Assembly (NCBI RefSeq): GCF_022750635.1
Contig: NZ_JAJKBG010000006.1
Span: 93,637 to 157,636, forward strand
DNA from: Brevundimonas pishanensis
Lineage (GTDB): Bacteria > Pseudomonadota > Alphaproteobacteria > Caulobacterales > Caulobacteraceae
DNA length: 64,000 nt
Direction: 5' to 3'
Numbering within the stretch: the stretch's first letter is position 1; each line of letters begins with the position of its first letter. Of the stretch, positions 60,795-64,000 are shown piece after piece. The notes under the pieces are model-generated. The model had not been told where the DNA came from. It ran no database searches and saw only the letters and a program-made list of their open reading frames with translations. The translations under genes were made by a program, and so were the position numbers.

Positions 60795-63749
60795 ATGGCT
60801 TTCGCTCATCGCGTGGGTGCCAAGTGGGCTGTAACCGCTTCTGTAATCGCATTGGTCGCTGGCGGGGCTCAGGTCGCTGCCGCCCAGGACGCCGAACCGA
60901 CTGAACTCGGCGAAATCATCGTCACGGCCCAGAAACGCGAACAGTCCATTCGCGATGTGCCGATCGCAGTGACGGCCCTTAGCGCCGAGAGCCTTGATGT
61001 GATGAAGATCGAGGGGGGCTCGGAATTGCTGCGCGCAATCCCCAATGTGAGCTTCGCCAAGTCCAACTTCTCGATGTACAATTTCGCCATTCGCGGCGTC
61101 GGCACCAAGGCGATCTCCGCCTCGTCCGATCCGGCGGTGGCCGTCAGCTTCAACAATACCCCGCTTCTGCGTAACCGCCTGTTTGAGTCCGAGTATCTTG
61201 ACGTCCAGCGCGTCGAAGTGCTGCGCGGACCTCAGGGGACCTTGTATGGCCGTAACGCCACTGCCGGCGTGGTGAACATGTTGCCGAACCTGCCTAGCCC
61301 GATCTTCGAGGCGATGGCCAAGGCCGAAGTCGGCAACTACGGAACCCTGCGCGGTCAGGCGATGGTGAACGTACCGCTCTCCGATACTTTCTTTGTGCGC
61401 GCTGCCGGTAGCTTCACCCAGCGCGACGGCTTCGATCACAATACCTTCCTCGATACCGAGGTGAACGGTCGCGATCTGTGGTCGACGCGCCTCTCCGTGG
61501 GCTGGGAGCCTAATGACCGCTTCCGTGCAAACCTGATCTGGGAGCATTTCTCCGAGGATGACGACCGTCTGCGCACCGGCAAGACGCTCTGCACCAAGGA
61601 TCCGACCAAGACGACCTACGGCAGCGTGCGACTGACCAATCTGGAATGGGCTGGTCGTATGAACCAGGGCTGTTTGCCCGGCTCGCTCTATAATGATGCC
61701 GCCTATGACACGCCCAACGGCCTTGGCCTCGGGCAGCTGATCATTGCCTCGGGTATCGGCATGGGCACGCGGATCGTGAACGGTCAGCGCATTACGGTCA
61801 ACCTGCTGGACTACGCTGACCCCTTCGCCGGACAGACCCAGTCCAAAAACCTCCGCGAAATCGCGACGTCCTATAATCCGAAATATGTGGCCGAGAACGA
61901 CGTGGTTCAGCTGAACCTCGAGTATGACTTCTCGCCCAACCTGACCTTCTATTCGCAGACGGCCTATTCCAAGGACGACTTCTACGCGACGCAGGATTAC
62001 AACCGCTTCGTCTCGAACGAGCTGTTCAACAGTTCGGATGGCTTGCTGAAGGGCGATGTCGTGGCCCCGTCGCGCATCGCTCCGGGTGGCTATTATACCG
62101 ACCCGCAACTCGGGGCCTCGCGCCGTATGGAGTCGGCCGATCTAAGCCGCTCCGACAACAAGCAGTTTTATCAAGAGTTCCGACTGCAATCGAGCAATGA
62201 CGGGGGCTTCAACTTCAGCCTCGGTGCCAACTTCCTCGACTTCAAAACGCAGGACGACTACTACGTCTTCAACAACCTGTTCACCGCGCTCGCCGAGTGG
62301 TTCTACGGGCCGGACGATAACTACACCGACACCAACACCCGTCGCTGCGTTGATGGTTCGGACCCGCGTGCGAACGAGTGCGTCTATGTCGATTACAGCC
62401 CGCTCGATGCACTGGTGGGCGATGGCCACAACTATTTCCGCAGCCTCAACAAGGTTCACACCCGTTCGTGGGCTGTCTTCGGTGAAGGCTATTGGGACAT
62501 CGGCGAGAAGAGCCGACTGACCATCGGCCTGCGCTATACCGACGACAACAAGACCACCACCCCTTATCCAAGCCAGCTGCTGTTGGGTTATAAAGATGCA
62601 GATGGCGTGGGTGTGACGACCGGCGGCCGCGTCGCCCGTGGCTATTATGCTCTGCCGGACGTGGAACAGTCGTGGAGCGCCGTCACTGGCCGCGCGGTGT
62701 TCGACTGGAAGCCGTTCGATGGTCTGATGACCTACGCCTCCTTCAGTCATGGCTATAAGGGCGGTGGTACTAATCCGCCCCGTGCGGACATGGACCCGGC
62801 TGTGGTGCAGTACCAACCGCTGGCCGAGGTGTTCGAACCGGAATATCTGGACGCCTATGAGATCGGGGCGAAATACCTCAGCCCGACGGGCGCGTTCGGC
62901 CTGAACGTCACCGCCTTCTACTATGACTACAAGGACTATCAGGTCTCCCAGATCGTCGACCGCATCTCGCTTAACGAGAATTTCGACGCCGAATCCATGG
63001 GCCTCGAGTTCGAGGCCGTGTGGCGCCCGACCGAAAACTTCCGCATCGACGGCAACTTTGGTCTGCTAAAAACGCGCGTGGCTGATGGCGAAGAATCGAT
63101 CGACATCATGAACCGTACCCAGGACAATCCTGACTGGGTGGTCCTGCGCCCATGGGTCCAAGTACCGTCGAACTGTATCGCGCCCAAAGCCGTGGTCGAG
63201 CGTCTGTTGAGTTCGCCTGCGGGGGCCAGCTTCGGCTCGCTGGGTCTGGCTATGCTCTGCGGCAGTGCCGGTCGCTATGGTTCGTTCACGCCAGACTATC
63301 CGGGCATCATTCCGTTCACCCTTCTGACGGGCATTACATATGACCCTTGGAAGGACGCTCCGAACCGTGGCCGGGGCTTTGCCGCAGACCTTTCCGGCAA
63401 CGAGCTACCGAACGCTCCACGTTGGACCGCCAATGTGGGCGCACAATATACGTGGCACTTCTCGTCGTCCGAGCTGACCCTTCGTGGGGACTACTACCGT
63501 CAGGCAGACAGCTACTTCCGCGTCTATAATACCGAGTACGACGAGATCCGTGGCTGGGATAACATCAACATGACCGTGACGTGGGCCTTCCCGCAGTCGG
63601 ATCTGCTGATCCAGGCCTATGTGAAGAACCTGCTTGATGATGCGCCGATCGTTGATGCTTTCACGAACAGCGATGACTCTCTCTTGACCACCAACGTCTT
63701 CACGCTCGATCCGCGACTGTGGGGCGTGTCGCTGACCAAGCGCTTCTGA
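60795..63749 (+). CDS. TonB-dependent outer-membrane receptor
   Basis: A 984-residue receptor for active uptake across the outer membrane. The signal peptide ends near AQVAAAQ. The TonB-box region is ELGEIIVTAQKREQSI, the plug domain follows (DVPIAVTALSAESL, VEVLRGPQGTLYGRNATAGV), and the barrel ends in WGVSLTKRF with terminal Phe. The IIVTAQKR start is typical of the large group of receptors found in Caulobacter and sphingomonads that take up plant or aromatic/terpenoid compounds as well as iron chelates. ATG 60795 has GGGGAG about 11 bases upstream; an upstream frame to 60666 would obscure the signal peptide. Substrate unknown. Confidence 0.92.
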   Translation: MAFAHRVGAKWAVTASVIALVAGGAQVAAAQDAEPTELGEIIVTAQKREQSIRDVPIAVTALSAESLDVMKIEGGSELLRAIPNVSFAKSNFSMYNFAIRGVGTKAISASSDPAVAVSFNNTPLLRNRLFESEYLDVQRVEVLRGPQGTLYGRNATAGVVNMLPNLPSPIFEAMAKAEVGNYGTLRGQAMVNVPLSDTFFVRAAGSFTQRDGFDHNTFLDTEVNGRDLWSTRLSVGWEPNDRFRANLIWEHFSEDDDRLRTGKTLCTKDPTKTTYGSVRLTNLEWAGRMNQGCLPGSLYNDAAYDTPNGLGLGQLIIASGIGMGTRIVNGQRITVNLLDYADPFAGQTQSKNLREIATSYNPKYVAENDVVQLNLEYDFSPNLTFYSQTAYSKDDFYATQDYNRFVSNELFNSSDGLLKGDVVAPSRIAPGGYYTDPQLGASRRMESADLSRSDNKQFYQEFRLQSSNDGGFNFSLGANFLDFKTQDDYYVFNNLFTALAEWFYGPDDNYTDTNTRRCVDGSDPRANECVYVDYSPLDALVGDGHNYFRSLNKVHTRSWAVFGEGYWDIGEKSRLTIGLRYTDDNKTTTPYPSQLLLGYKDADGVGVTTGGRVARGYYALPDVEQSWSAVTGRAVFDWKPFDGLMTYASFSHGYKGGGTNPPRADMDPAVVQYQPLAEVFEPEYLDAYEIGAKYLSPTGAFGLNVTAFYYDYKDYQVSQIVDRISLNENFDAESMGLEFEAVWRPTENFRIDGNFGLLKTRVADGEESIDIMNRTQDNPDWVVLRPWVQVPSNCIAPKAVVERLLSSPAGASFGSLGLAMLCGSAGRYGSFTPDYPGIIPFTLLTGITYDPWKDAPNRGRGFAADLSGNELPNAPRWTANVGAQYTWHFSSSELTLRGDYYRQADSYFRVYNTEYDEIRGWDNINMTVTWAFPQSDLLIQAYVKNLLDDAPIVDAFTNSDDSLLTTNVFTLDPRLWGVSLTKRF

Positions 63750-64000
63750 TCCCATCAAAGGGGAGGGCGATCACAGTCCTCCTTCTTCGACCGTCGGCCG
63801 GCTCTGATCGCTCGCTCCAGCGATTCAGGTCGGCCGATTCCGGTTCTGTCGAAAGTTTGTGGGATGGGCAAAGAATCGGTTGTGGACTTGGGAGGTGGTG
63901 CGTATAGAGCCACCTCGCTCGGCGGCAGCGGTTCTTCGGGACTGGGGCGCGGGGCGGAGTTAGCTTTCCGGGAGCTTCTGTGTTCCTGGATTTTCGGGTC
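63750..64000. other. Downstream region, no supported gene
   Basis: No clear gene or strong terminator follows the receptor gene. A frame opens at ATG 63864 and is still open at the window edge (45 codons), but its Gly/Ser-rich start lacks a good ribosome-binding site and matches nothing I know. Confidence 0.4.

Noticed and set aside
63864..64000. A possible gene start running off the window
   Set aside because: Only 45 codons are visible, with a Gly/Ser-rich start, no good ribosome-binding site and no recognisable motif.
1..64000. tRNA, rRNA, CRISPR arrays, insertion sequences, phage or plasmid genes
   Set aside because: Looked for on both strands and not seen; no transposase-like protein, tRNA cloverleaf or spaced direct repeats were recognised.

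Overview
The window looks like chromosomal DNA of an alphaproteobacterium of the Caulobacterales (Caulobacter, Brevundimonas or Asticcacaulis type; the genus cannot be fixed by reading alone). The main reasons are a GC-rich, tightly packed gene layout, a TonB-dependent receptor, a fused MnhA/MnhB antiporter subunit, and above all a chemotaxis operon in the order mcp-cheX-cheY-cheA-cheW-cheR-cheB-cheY-cheD-cheU-cheY-cheE, which is the order of the main Caulobacter crescentus cluster. No rRNA, tRNA, CRISPR array, insertion sequence or phage gene was recognised.

Layout. 0-9 kb: secreted gamma-glutamyltransferase, a large secreted zinc metalloprotease, a copA-copB copper-resistance pair, an ankyrin protein and a small membrane protein. 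9-15.4 kb: a LysR regulator divergent from a valine-catabolism operon (mmsA, acyl-CoA dehydrogenase, 3-hydroxyisobutyryl-CoA hydrolase, mmsB) carrying two small unknown genes. 15.5-16.1 kb: RluE-type pseudouridine synthase. 16.1-23.7 kb: an acetate-scavenging module (acs, outer-membrane porin, CrbR-like response regulator, CrbS-like transporter-kinase hybrid). 23.8-29.1 kb: MHS-family transporter, succinate-semialdehyde dehydrogenase and a FixLJ-like two-component pair. 29.5-39.5 kb: chemotaxis operon, with many stop/start overlaps. 39.5-45.1 kb: two tandem paralogous HExxH-TPR secreted proteins, two small cytosolic proteins, a secreted unknown and a short prepilin peptidase. 45.3-49.8 kb: ABC ATPase plus a permease fused to an M1-type aminopeptidase domain. 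50-56 kb: six-gene Mrp/Mnh cation/proton antiporter operon with fused A and B subunits. 56-63.7 kb: TetR regulator divergent from a Coq4-family gene, a BASS-family transporter, a KstD-like FAD dehydrogenase and a TonB-dependent receptor, possibly a steroid or terpenoid-like substrate locus.

The most interesting signals are: the tandem metallopeptidase-TPR pair next to cheE; the TetR/Coq4/BASS/FAD-dehydrogenase/TonB-receptor neighbourhood with a 15-bp motif shared by two of its intergenic regions; an orphan plus-strand intrinsic terminator (45248-45280) that may end a small RNA; a six-copy His/Met 13-residue repeat in CopB; the permease-aminopeptidase fusion; and a 54-codon ORF that abuts the first chemotaxis gene. 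Gene starts were chosen from ribosome-binding sites and signal peptides where visible. Domain positions are approximate and all family assignments come from reading motifs, not from searches.
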